A stretch of DNA of 64,000 nucleotides from Saccharopolyspora erythraea (GTDB lineage Bacteria > Actinomycetota > Actinomycetes > Mycobacteriales > Pseudonocardiaceae): the NCBI RefSeq assembly GCF_018141105.1, contig NZ_CP054839.1:4402001-4466000 (forward strand). Direction: 5' to 3'. How positions within the stretch are numbered: the first letter of the stretch is position 1; each line of letters begins with the position of its first letter. The notes beneath the pieces were generated by a model. It was given only the letters and a program-made list of their open reading frames with translations, was not told where the DNA came from and did no database searches. Positions 55,991-63,770 of this stretch are shown here, in pieces. Made by a program: the position numbers and the translations under genes.

Positions 55991-56006
55991 GTTACCGAGA
56001 TGCAAA
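55991..56006. promoter_or_regulatory. Candidate GlnR box in the narK promoter
   Basis: GTTAC-CGAGAT-GCAAA fits the GTNAC-n6-GNAAC half-pattern of actinobacterial GlnR sites. On the narK strand TAAGGT (55953-55958) is a possible -10, which would centre the site about 50 bases upstream of the start of transcription, as for an activator. Confidence 0.45.
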
Positions 56007-56098
56007 GCGGCCTTCACAAGATCGGCGACCGCCTGTGTGAGGCGTGCGACGCAGGTCACGCCCGCCGCGCCGGGCGACGGGTGTGGGACGGTGGAGGG

Positions 56099-56929
56099 GT
56101 GACAGGACGAGGTGGCGACGCCGCCGCGGAGTGGCGGCGGGCGCGGGAGCTGTTCGGCGCGGCACGGCGGATCACCGCCCTCACCGGGGCCGGGGTCTCG
56201 ACGGCCTCCGGCATCCCCGACTTCCGGGGACCCAACGGGGTGTGGACCAGGAACCCGCAGGCCCAGCGGCTCAGCGACATCGACAGCTACCTGGGCGACC
56301 CCGAGGTCCGCAGGCAGGCGTGGCGGAACCGGGCACGGCACCCGGCGTGGAGCGCCGAGCCCAATGCCGCGCACCGGGCCTTCGCCGACCTCGCCGGCTC
56401 CGGCAGGCTCGGAGTCCTGCTCACCCAGAACATCGACGAGCTGCACCAGCGCGCCGGTCTGCCGGGGGAGAAGGTGCTGGAGCTGCACGGCTCGATGTTC
56501 GGCACGGTGTGCATGGACTGCGGTTCGACCGGGTCCATGAAGGCGGCGCTGGAACGGGTGGCCGAGGGCGAGGAGGACCCGCCGTGCCGAGCCTGCGGGG
56601 GCATCATCAAGTCGACCACGGTGTCGTTCGGGCAGGCGCTCGACCCTGACGTCGTCCGCGAGGGGCGCCGCGCCGCGCTGGACTGCGACCTGTTCCTGGC
56701 CGCGGGCACCTCGCTGACGGTGTACCCGGCCGCCGGGTTCGCCGAGCTGGCCGCCAAGGCGGGTGCCGACCTGGTCATCTGCAACGCCGAACCGACCCCC
56801 TACGACGACCTCGCCGCGGCCGTCCTGCGGGGTCCCCTGATCGAGGTGTTGCCGGAACTGGCCGCCGTCGCCTCGGACGACGCGCGGCGACCCCTTCGGA
56901 CCTGGGGCGACCCCAGCACCTGGAGCTGA
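56099..56929 (+). CDS. Sir2 family NAD-dependent protein deacylase
   Basis: Sirtuin of 276 residues removing acyl groups from lysines. NAD-binding TGAGVSTASGIPDFRG, TQNIDELHQRAG, catalytic His in ELHGSMF, and a zinc site with CMDCGS and CRACGG are all present, then FGQALD and AAGTSLTVYPAAGF. The start is uncertain: GTG at 56099 directly abuts GGAGGG, and an in-frame GTG at 56081 is an alternative. Divergent from the nitrate operon across 177 bp. Sirtuins often act on acyl-CoA synthetases in actinobacteria; the target here is unknown. Confidence 0.93.
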   Translation: MTGRGGDAAAEWRRARELFGAARRITALTGAGVSTASGIPDFRGPNGVWTRNPQAQRLSDIDSYLGDPEVRRQAWRNRARHPAWSAEPNAAHRAFADLAGSGRLGVLLTQNIDELHQRAGLPGEKVLELHGSMFGTVCMDCGSTGSMKAALERVAEGEEDPPCRACGGIIKSTTVSFGQALDPDVVREGRRAALDCDLFLAAGTSLTVYPAAGFAELAAKAGADLVICNAEPTPYDDLAAAVLRGPLIEVLPELAAVASDDARRPLRTWGDPSTWS

Positions 56930-57101
56930 CCGGCCACCGCCGGCCGCCTTCCACCACCGGCTGACGCGCCGGTGTGTTGTACGTGGGACGTGTGAGCCTT
57001 CCCGTTGCAAAAGTGGCAGCTTGCACCCCGAGCGGTGAGACTCCAGTCAGCTCGCCGCCTCGTACGAACAGGCGCGTCGAGGGCGGCAGGAGGAGGTGGC
57101 C

Positions 57102-58352
57102 GTGGTGCAGCTGTCCCGCGCGACCAGCAGAGCCGGCGCCGGAGTCCTCACCGCGGTGACCGCCTTCGTGCTGGCCGTTCCCGGCCCCGCCGCGGCCGCC
57201 CCCGAACAACCTCCGCCCGGCCCGCCCGCGGCCACATCGGAAGCGGGCCGGGTGGGGGAGCTGGCCAGCACGCTCGCGGCGGCCGACGCCAAGCTGGTGG
57301 CTCTGGCGGCCGAGGTCGAGGTCAAGATGGAGGACGCCAACAAGGCGCGGGTCGACCTGGCCCGCGCCGAGCGCGCCGCGCGCGATGCCCGGCGGGCGGC
57401 GGCGGTCGCCCGGGCCGAGGCCGACGCCGCCGCGGAGCGGATCGAGCGCCAGCGCCGCAGGATCGACGAGTTCGCCGCGAGCAGCTACCGGCAGGGCAGC
57501 GCGCTCGGCTCGGTGACCGCCTTCGCGGGCACCGGGAGTCCGGAGGAGTTGCTGGCCCGCGCGGAGTTCCTCGACGTGATCAGCCGCTCGGAGCTGGGCG
57601 TGCTGGAACGCCTCGAACGAGTCCGGGCGGACAAGGTGAACCGCGACTCGCTGGCCCGCGGGGCGGCGGCCGACGCCGAGCGCAAGCGGGCGGCCGCAGA
57701 GCGGGCGCGCCGCGCCGCCGAGGCCGCGGAGCGGACCGCGATCCAGGCCCAGGCCAGGCACCTGGGCCTGGTGGAGCGGCTGGTGGCCGACCGGACCGCC
57801 GTCGAGGCGCAGTTGGTTGACGCGCGGGCGCAGACGTCCGGACTCGCCGGGCGGCTCGGTGCGCACGCCGGGTGGTCCGCTTCGCTCGGGATGGCGCTGG
57901 GGGAGGGCTACGCCGACGGCGAGACGGCGGACCCGAAGGTGGAGGCGGTGATCCGCCGGGCGCTTTCCCAGCTCGGCGTGATCTACGCGTGGGGCGGCGG
58001 GAACGCGTCGGGCCCCACCAAGGGCATCCGCGACGGCGGCGTGGCCGACGCCAACGGCGACTTCGCCAAGGTCGGTTTCGACTGCTCCGGCCTCATGCTC
58101 TACGCGTTCGCCGCGGTCGGCGTCGAGCTCGACCACTACAGCGGCTACCAGTACGAGTCCGGGCGCAAGATTCCGCTGGACAGGATGCGCCGCGGCGACA
58201 TGATCTTCTGGCAGGACGGTGCCAGCACGCACCACGTCGCGCTCTACCTCGGCGGGGGCAGGATGGTCGAGGCGCCGTACTCGGGTGCCCGGGTGCGCGT
58301 CACCGACGTCCGCTACGGCGGCATCGCCCCGTTCGCGGTCCGGATGTTCTGA
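57102..58352 (+). CDS. Secreted NlpC/P60 peptidoglycan hydrolase
   Basis: Exported cell-wall hydrolase of 416 residues, RipA-like. A signal peptide is visible (basic start, hydrophobic AGVLTAVTAFVLAVPG, cleavage near AAA-AP). A long Ala/Arg/Glu-rich coiled coil (about 45-260) follows. The C-terminal NlpC/P60 domain (about 285-416) carries the catalytic Cys328 in FDCSGLM and His378 in THHVALYLGGG. It should cut D-iGlu-mDAP bonds. GTG at 57102 has GGAGGAGG about 5 bases upstream; neighbouring GTGs at 57096 and 57105 are possible. No c-di-AMP riboswitch is visible in the leader. Confidence 0.92.
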   Translation: MVQLSRATSRAGAGVLTAVTAFVLAVPGPAAAAPEQPPPGPPAATSEAGRVGELASTLAAADAKLVALAAEVEVKMEDANKARVDLARAERAARDARRAAAVARAEADAAAERIERQRRRIDEFAASSYRQGSALGSVTAFAGTGSPEELLARAEFLDVISRSELGVLERLERVRADKVNRDSLARGAAADAERKRAAAERARRAAEAAERTAIQAQARHLGLVERLVADRTAVEAQLVDARAQTSGLAGRLGAHAGWSASLGMALGEGYADGETADPKVEAVIRRALSQLGVIYAWGGGNASGPTKGIRDGGVADANGDFAKVGFDCSGLMLYAFAAVGVELDHYSGYQYESGRKIPLDRMRRGDMIFWQDGASTHHVALYLGGGRMVEAPYSGARVRVTDVRYGGIAPFAVRMF

Positions 58353-58360
58353 CCGCGCCG

Positions 58361-58388
58361 TCGTGACCGGGCTGTCGTGACCGGGCTG
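58361..58388 (+). repeat. Tandem 14-bp repeat
   Basis: TCGTGACCGGGCTG occurs twice in a row between the NlpC/P60 and mobA genes. Probably a slippage product; it leaves no reading frame. Confidence 0.6.
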
Positions 58389-58423
58389 GGCACTGCTTCC
58401 GCGATGCTGCGAGCATCAGCGGC

Positions 58424-58993
58424 ATGACGTTGGCGTTCGCTGCGGTGGTGCTGGCCGGTGGGAGCGCGCGGCGGCTCGGCGGAGTGGACAAGCTCGGCCT
58501 CGCCGTCGGCGGCCGCTCGATGCTGGACCGCACGCTGGACGCGGTCGCGGAGGCCGACCCGCTCGTGGTGGTCGGGCCGCGCCGAGCCACCGCGGCCGAG
58601 GTGGTCTGGGCACGCGAGGACCCGCCCGGCGGAGGACCGCTGGCCGGTCTGAGCGCGGGTTTGCACGTGTTGCCCGAGCGCGTCGAGCTGGTCGCCGTGC
58701 TCGCAGGTGATCAGCCGCATCTGACCTCGGCGACCGTCGAGCGGCTGCTCGGCGCCATCGGCTCGGCGGACGGTGCGGTGCTCACCGACGCCGACGGCAT
58801 GCCGCAGTGGCTGCTGGGGGTGTGGCGGGTGCCGGCCCTGCGCGCGGCGATGCCCGCGCAGGTGCGCAACCTTTCCGCGCGAGCGGTGTTCAAGGAGTTG
58901 GGACCGGTGCTCGTTCCCGCGCTCGGCGCCGAGGCGTCGGACGTGGACACGCCCGAGGACCTGCACCGGGCCCGGACCCGCACCCGTTCCTGA
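58424..58993 (+). CDS. mobA: Molybdenum cofactor guanylyltransferase MobA
   Basis: Protein of 189 residues adding GMP to molybdopterin to form the bis-MGD cofactor. The nucleotide motif AAVVLAGGSARRLGGVDKLGL has the Gly-rich loop and Lys, seen as LAGGSARRLGG, and REDPPGGGPLAG, VAVLAGDQPHL and VDTPEDL complete the family pattern. It presumably serves the nitrate reductase encoded nearby. The ATG has only a weak ribosome site. A 513-bp gap with a large palindrome follows. Confidence 0.93.
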   Translation: MTLAFAAVVLAGGSARRLGGVDKLGLAVGGRSMLDRTLDAVAEADPLVVVGPRRATAAEVVWAREDPPGGGPLAGLSAGLHVLPERVELVAVLAGDQPHLTSATVERLLGAIGSADGAVLTDADGMPQWLLGVWRVPALRAAMPAQVRNLSARAVFKELGPVLVPALGAEASDVDTPEDLHRARTRTRS

Positions 58994-59506
58994 CCCGGCC
59001 TGGGGCGGGCCCGGCCTGACGCCGGAACCGGCGTCGCCGCGGCCTGGATGCGCCTGGGCACCACGCCCGTGATCACCACAAGTCTCCAACCGTGATCACC
59101 ACGGCCGTGGTGATCACGGTTCCACGGGCCTTTGGCCTGGGAAAAGATGCCTTCTTCGAGTGAATTACGACTGTGATTTCAGTGAAGACCGAAACGAATC
59201 GCCTGAGCGGAAGACGAACAGACTGGCGAGGACGGAGGCCGGACCCGACAGGCGGGGATTGGGCGGGCTGCCCATCGAGCGCGAGTGGGCCATCGGCGCT
59301 GTTGCTGCCGGCCCGCCGGTCGCCGTGCCGATGCGGCGTGCGTTCTTCACAGTGGTCACACCGGCCGTGCGATTGGCTGAGGTCGGGCTGTTGCCCCCGC
59401 GCGTGGGCGGGGCGGTGGCGTGCCAGGATCTTGGTCGGCCGTACCGGCCGGACGGAGGTGCCCGTGCGTGGGCCGACGACGCGGGCGAGAACAGGAGGCT
59501 GCAGAA
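58994..59506. other. Gene-free region with palindromes and an AT-richer patch
   Basis: The gap between mobA and moxR. It holds the GTGATCAC cluster (59069-59121) and, at 59145-59220, a stretch with clearly lower GC that looks like promoter DNA. A 116-codon frame (59160-59510) has no ribosome site and unlikely composition, so I do not call it. Confidence 0.5.
59069..59121. promoter_or_regulatory. Three GTGATCAC sites including a 34-bp perfect palindrome
   Basis: GTGATCAC occurs at 59069-59076, 59092-59099 and 59110-59117. The last two lie in a perfect 34-bp palindrome (59088-59121) whose half is AACCGTGATCACCACGG and whose centre is GGCC. The first site carries the same CGTGATCACCAC context. 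It looks like a multi-dimer operator; a cruciform or terminator is the alternative. Confidence 0.6.
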
Positions 59507-60673
59507 GTGACCGAGCCCGGCAACGGTGAGGGCGGGACCGCGGGAGCGCCGGCTCGCGCCTCGGAGCAGGTGAACACGCCCGCGCGCGACGCGCAGCTGC
59601 TGGAGCGCACCGTCTTCGAGGTCAAGCGGGTGATCGTCGGCCAGGACCGGCTCGTCGAGCGGGTGCTGGTGGGGCTGCTCGCCAAGGGCCACATCCTGCT
59701 CGAAGGCGTGCCCGGCGTGGCCAAGACCCTCGCGGTGGAGACCTTCGCCAGGGTCGTCGGCGGTTCCTTCTCGCGGCTGCAGTTCACCCCCGACCTGGTG
59801 CCGGCCGACATCCTCGGCACCCGGATCTACCGGCAGGGCAGCGAGCGCTTCGACGTCGAGCTGGGACCGGTGCTGGCCAACTTCGTGCTCGCCGACGAGA
59901 TCAACCGCGCCCCGGCCAAGGTGCAGTCCGCGCTGCTGGAGGTGATGGCCGAGCGCCACGTGTCCATCGGCGGCGAGAGCTTCCCGATGCCGAACCCGTT
60001 CCTGGTGCTGGCCACCCAGAACCCGATCGAGAACGAGGGCGTCTACCCGCTGCCGGAGGCGCAGCGCGACCGGTTCCTGTTCAAGCTGCAGGTCGAGTAC
60101 CCCTCGGCCGAGGAGGAGCGGGAGATCGTCTACCGGATGGGCGTGGCCTCGCCGGAGCCGAACCCGGTGCTGGACCCCGACGAGCTGACCAGGTTGCAGG
60201 GCGTCGCCTCGAAGGTGTTCGTGCACCACGCGCTGGTCGACTACGTCGTGCGTCTGGTGCTGGCGACCCGGACGCCCAACGACCACGGGCTCTCCGACAT
60301 CGCGGGCTGGGTCTCCTACGGCGCCTCGCCCCGCGCCAGCCTGGGCATCGTGGCCGCGGGGCGGGCCCTGGCGCTGGTGCGCGGCCGCGACTACGTGCTG
60401 CCGCAGGACGTGGTGGACGTGGTGCCCGACGTGTTGCGGCACCGCCTGGTGCTGTCCTACGACGCGCTGGCCGACGGCATCCCGGTCGACCACATCGTGA
60501 ACCGGGTGCTGCAGACCGTGCCGCTGCCGCAGGTCTCCGCGCGTCCGCAGGGCGGTCCGCCCGCGCCGGTGGGGGCGCACGCGCAGGGGCCGTCGGGTCC
60601 CGGTCACGTGCCGCCGCCCGGTGGCGGGCCCGCCTACGGGCAGGGGCCGCTCGGTCCGACCCAGCACCAGTGA
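59507..60673 (+). CDS. moxR: MoxR family AAA+ ATPase
   Basis: Chaperone-like ATPase of 388 residues. Walker A GVPGVAKTLAVETF, Walker B VLADEINRAPAKVQSALLE and sensor ATQNPIENEGVYPLPEAQRDRF (listed here as NPIENEGVY) are clear. The last 45 residues are Pro/Gly/Gln-rich and probably disordered. GTG at 59507 has AGGAGG 8 bases upstream. First gene of a MoxR-DUF58-VWA operon; such systems assist maturation or metal insertion of partner proteins. Confidence 0.94.
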   Translation: MTEPGNGEGGTAGAPARASEQVNTPARDAQLLERTVFEVKRVIVGQDRLVERVLVGLLAKGHILLEGVPGVAKTLAVETFARVVGGSFSRLQFTPDLVPADILGTRIYRQGSERFDVELGPVLANFVLADEINRAPAKVQSALLEVMAERHVSIGGESFPMPNPFLVLATQNPIENEGVYPLPEAQRDRFLFKLQVEYPSAEEEREIVYRMGVASPEPNPVLDPDELTRLQGVASKVFVHHALVDYVVRLVLATRTPNDHGLSDIAGWVSYGASPRASLGIVAAGRALALVRGRDYVLPQDVVDVVPDVLRHRLVLSYDALADGIPVDHIVNRVLQTVPLPQVSARPQGGPPAPVGAHAQGPSGPGHVPPPGGGPAYGQGPLGPTQHQ

Positions 60674-60687
60674 GGGGAGGGCAGGTC

Positions 60688-61635
60688 GTGCCGGGGGCAG
60701 CCCGCGACGAGGGGCGACCCAGCTGGGCGCCGCCGTCGCTGGACAGCGGGCGGTTGCAGGCCGCGTTGAAGTCGCTGGAGCTGACCGTGCGAGGCAGGCT
60801 CGACGGGCTCCTTCAGGGCAACCACCTGGGTCTGGTGCCGGGTCCCGGCACCGAGCCGGGGGAGGCGCGGATCTACCAGCCCGGTGACGACGTGCGCCGG
60901 ATGGACTGGGCGGTCACGGCGCGGATGAACGAGCCGCACATCCGGCAGACGGTCGCCGATCGGGAGCTGGAGACGTGGGTGGCGCTGGACCTGTCGCCGA
61001 GCTTGGACTTCGGTTCGGCGGCGTGCGACAAGCGCGAGCTGGCGGTGGCCGGTCTGGCGGCGGTGACGCACCTGACCAGCGGTGGCGGCAACCGGATCGG
61101 TGCCGTGATCGACAACGGCGAGCGGCTGGCGCGGATGCCGGCGCGTGGTGGTTCGGCGTATGCGCGGGCGTTGCTGAAGAAGGTCGTGGAGATGCCGCGG
61201 GCCGAGGAGGGCACGCGTGGTGATCTGGCGCGGTTGGTGGAGTCGCTGCGGCGTCCGCCGCGCAGGCGCGGGCTGGCGGTGGTGATCTCGGACTTCCTGG
61301 GGCCGTTGGAGTGGCAGCGGGCGTTGCGGGGGCTGGGTACCCGGCATTCGCTGCTGGCGATCGAGGTGCTCGATCCCCGGGATGTGGAGCTGCCGGATGT
61401 GGGCACGGTTCTGCTGTCGGATCCGGAGACGGGCAAGCAACGAGAGGTGCGGACGACGCCGGTGTTGCGCAAGGAGTTCGCCGCCGCGGCGGCGGCGCAC
61501 CGCGAGGAGGTGGCGGCTGCGCTGCGGCGTGCGGGCTGTGCGCACCTGGTGTTGCGGACGGACTCGGACTGGATCGCTGATGTCGTGCGGTTCGTGGTGG
61601 CGCGCAAGCGGGGTTGGTCCGGGGGAGCGGCTTGA
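60688..61635 (+). CDS. DUF58 domain protein (MoxR-associated)
   Basis: Soluble protein of 315 residues. The DUF58 signature GDDVRRMDWAVTARMNEPH lies near 65-85, and the C-terminal VWA-like half has WVALDLSPSLDFG with DLSPS as a MIDAS-type loop and GLAVVISDFLGPLEW. It is the usual partner of MoxR. GTG at 60688 has GGGGAGGG 7 bases upstream; an earlier GTG at 60670 overlaps the moxR stop. Its stop overlaps the VWA gene start (TGATG). Confidence 0.9.
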   Translation: MPGAARDEGRPSWAPPSLDSGRLQAALKSLELTVRGRLDGLLQGNHLGLVPGPGTEPGEARIYQPGDDVRRMDWAVTARMNEPHIRQTVADRELETWVALDLSPSLDFGSAACDKRELAVAGLAAVTHLTSGGGNRIGAVIDNGERLARMPARGGSAYARALLKKVVEMPRAEEGTRGDLARLVESLRRPPRRRGLAVVISDFLGPLEWQRALRGLGTRHSLLAIEVLDPRDVELPDVGTVLLSDPETGKQREVRTTPVLRKEFAAAAAAHREEVAAALRRAGCAHLVLRTDSDWIADVVRFVVARKRGWSGGAA

Positions 61636-62618
61636 TGTTGAGTTTGTCGGGCTTCGCGGCCCCGTGGTGGTTCCTGCTGCTGGTGGTCGTCGTCGGTCTG
61701 GTCGGTGGCTACCTGTGGGCGCAGCGCCGGCGGCGCAAGGACACGCTGCGGTTCAGCAATCTGGAGGTGCTGGACCGGGTGGCGGGCAAGGGCCAGGGGT
61801 GGTCCAAGCACGTGCCCGCGGCGTTGCTGGGTGTGGCGTTGATCCTGCTGACGGTGGCGTTGGCGGGGCCGACGGCCGAGCAGCGGATTCCGCGCAACCG
61901 GGCGACGGTGATGCTGACGGTGGACGTGTCGTTGTCGATGAAGGCCACCGATGTGGAGCCGAACCGGTTGGAGGCGGCCAAGGTGGCGGCCAAGGAGTTC
62001 GCCGACCAGCTGACGCCGGGTATCAACCTGGGTCTGGTGTCGTTCGCGGGTACCGCGACGGTGCTGGTGATGCCGACGACCGACCGGGCGAGCGTGAAGC
62101 AGGCCATCGACAACCTGAAGTTGTCGGAGGCGACGGCGACCGGTGACGGGATCAACGCGGCGATGTCGGCGATCGACTCGTTCGGGAAGATGGTGGGTGG
62201 TCCGTCGGGTGCGCCGCCCGCGCGGATCGTGCTGATGGCCGATGGCGGTCAGACGATTCCGAGGGAGCTGGACGCGCCGCGGGGTGCCTACACCAAGGCG
62301 CAGGAGGCGAAGAAGGCCAACATCCCGATCTCGACGATCTCGTTCGGCACCAAGCACGGCAGCATCGAGATCGAGGGTGAGCAGGAGTTCGTCGAGGTCG
62401 ACGACGAGGCGATGCAGGAGATCGCGCGGTTGTCGGGCGGGGAGTTCCACAAGGCGGCCAGTGCCGAGCAGCTGCGGGAGGTCTACGCGACGCTCGGGGA
62501 GCAGATCGGCTACGAGATCAAGCACACAGATGCCAGCAAGCCGTGGTTGGTGCTGGGTACTCTTGCCGCGATCGTGGCGGCCGGGGTGGGTCTGTTCCTG
62601 GGCCGCCGGCTTCCTTAG
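61635..62618 (+). CDS. VWA domain membrane protein (BatA-like)
   Basis: Protein of 327 residues with membrane helices at about 7-30, 52-75 and 300-322 around a von Willebrand A domain (about 85-290). The MIDAS motif DVSLSMKATD, the conserved TGDGINAAM and FGTKHGSIEIEGEQEFVEV (as KHGSIEIEG) place it with BatA/Ca-activated channel homologues of MoxR operons. ATG at 61635 with GGGGGAG about 8 bases upstream. It completes a three-gene set; the TPR and BatB members found in other phyla are absent. Confidence 0.9.
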   Translation: MLSLSGFAAPWWFLLLVVVVGLVGGYLWAQRRRRKDTLRFSNLEVLDRVAGKGQGWSKHVPAALLGVALILLTVALAGPTAEQRIPRNRATVMLTVDVSLSMKATDVEPNRLEAAKVAAKEFADQLTPGINLGLVSFAGTATVLVMPTTDRASVKQAIDNLKLSEATATGDGINAAMSAIDSFGKMVGGPSGAPPARIVLMADGGQTIPRELDAPRGAYTKAQEAKKANIPISTISFGTKHGSIEIEGEQEFVEVDDEAMQEIARLSGGEFHKAASAEQLREVYATLGEQIGYEIKHTDASKPWLVLGTLAAIVAAGVGLFLGRRLP

Positions 62619-62651
62619 ACACTGCCTCGACACACCCGGGAGTGGTCGACC

Positions 62652-63248
62652 GTGCGCGGTTCGGGTCCTGCGGGCGCTGCGGAGTTCCTGCGCGAGTTCG
62701 TGAAGTCGCCGACGACGACGGCGGCGGTGGGGCCGAGTTCGCGGTTCCTCGCCGATCAGATGGTGGCTCCGGTGCCGGGTCGTGGTGAGCCGGTGGTGGT
62801 GGAGCTGGGGCCGGGGACGGGTGCGTTCACCGCGGCGATCCAGCAGCGGTTGGGTGGTCGTGGTCGTCATCTGGCGTTGGAGCTCAACGCCCGGTGGGCG
62901 GCTGATCTCGGGCGGCGGTTCCCGGATGTGGAGACGGTGTGCGCGGACGCGCGTGCGCTGCCGGAGCTGTTGGCCGAGCGCGGGTTGCGGGCGGATGTGG
63001 TTGTCAGCGGTCTGCCGTGGGCTGCGCACACTGCGGTGGACGGGGTGCCGCTGGTGCGGTTGGTGGCTGATGTGCTGGTGCCGGAGGGGGCGTTCACGCA
63101 GTTCGCCTACACCTGGACGCGGTGGGCGCCGCCTGCGCGGCGGCAGTTGCGGGATCTGCGGGCGACGTTCGAGGAGACGGTGATCAGCCGGACGGTGTGG
63201 CGCAACGTGCCGCCGGCGCTGGTGTACCTGGCTCGCCGGCCGCGGTGA
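62652..63248 (+). CDS. SAM-dependent methyltransferase, phospholipid N-methyltransferase-like
   Basis: Protein of 198 residues. FLREFVKSPTTTAAVGPSSRFLA at the N-terminus, the SAM loop VVVELGPGTGAFTAAI, VCADARALPELL and VVSGLPWAAH are shared with the PmtA and rRNA-adenine-dimethylase-like group. Many actinobacterial members are labelled phospholipid methyltransferase, yet the substrate is unproven. GTG at 62652 has GGGAG 9 bases upstream; it follows the VWA gene by 33 bp and may be cotranscribed. Confidence 0.85.
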   Translation: MRGSGPAGAAEFLREFVKSPTTTAAVGPSSRFLADQMVAPVPGRGEPVVVELGPGTGAFTAAIQQRLGGRGRHLALELNARWAADLGRRFPDVETVCADARALPELLAERGLRADVVVSGLPWAAHTAVDGVPLVRLVADVLVPEGAFTQFAYTWTRWAPPARRQLRDLRATFEETVISRTVWRNVPPALVYLARRPR

Positions 63249-63261
63249 GGTCCGTTCCGGG

Positions 63262-63614
63262 TCAGTAGTCGGTGCGGAAGTTGCCGATGAAGGTGATCCG
63301 GTTGCCGTCGGGGTCGGTGATGGTGGAGAGCCGGACGTCCTTGCTGGCTGTTTCGACGGGTCCGGTGGTCAGGCCGCGGCTGTCGAGTGCAGTGCGGTGC
63401 CGGTCGAGGTCGTCGACGGCGAAGTTGAGCAGGGCGGTGCCCGCGCGGGTGGGGTCGCGGTAGACCTGGACCCAGCCGTTGGTGGTGATCCGCCATTCGA
63501 CGAGTCCGTCCATGGGGCGGTTGTGGGGGGGCGGTCGAACAGGCGCTCGTACCAGGGTTCGGCGGTGTCGATGTCGGACACCGGGACGACGGCCAGCAGG
63601 TGTTGGATGGGCAT
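63262..63614 (-). pseudogene. VOC family (glyoxalase-like) gene with a one-base frameshift
   Basis: The N-terminal part MPIQHLLAVVPVSDID and WYERLFDRPP is in one frame, whereas HNRPMDGLVEWR and the rest, to DPDGNRITFIGNFRTDY, are in another. They join at a run of seven C on the coding strand (63525-63531 on the plus strand as G). Adding one C restores a single 117-residue VOC protein; the span is 353 bases, one short of 118 codons. Either a recent mutation, a sequencing error in the homopolymer or a slippage-controlled gene. Confidence 0.8.
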
Positions 63615-63770
63615 GTCGGCTCCTCGTGTGTCCGTGTCCGGCCATGCTGTCCGGTGTGGTTCTGGTTGTCCATTGTGTAGTGGTTTTCCGGGTGTTGCGT
63701 GGTGGATGACTCATCGGCGGTGGGCGGCGGCTGATTGTCGTGTCCTCGGTGGCGGGGTTACGTTGCGGGG

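Noticed and set aside
56930-57101. Cyclic-di-AMP (ydaO-type) riboswitch before the NlpC/P60 gene
   Set aside because: Such switches are frequent before cell-wall hydrolase genes in actinobacteria, but the conserved blocks are not recognisable here.
59160-59510. Possible small gene before moxR
   Set aside because: No ribosome site, no domain, and composition changes along its length; better read as leader DNA.
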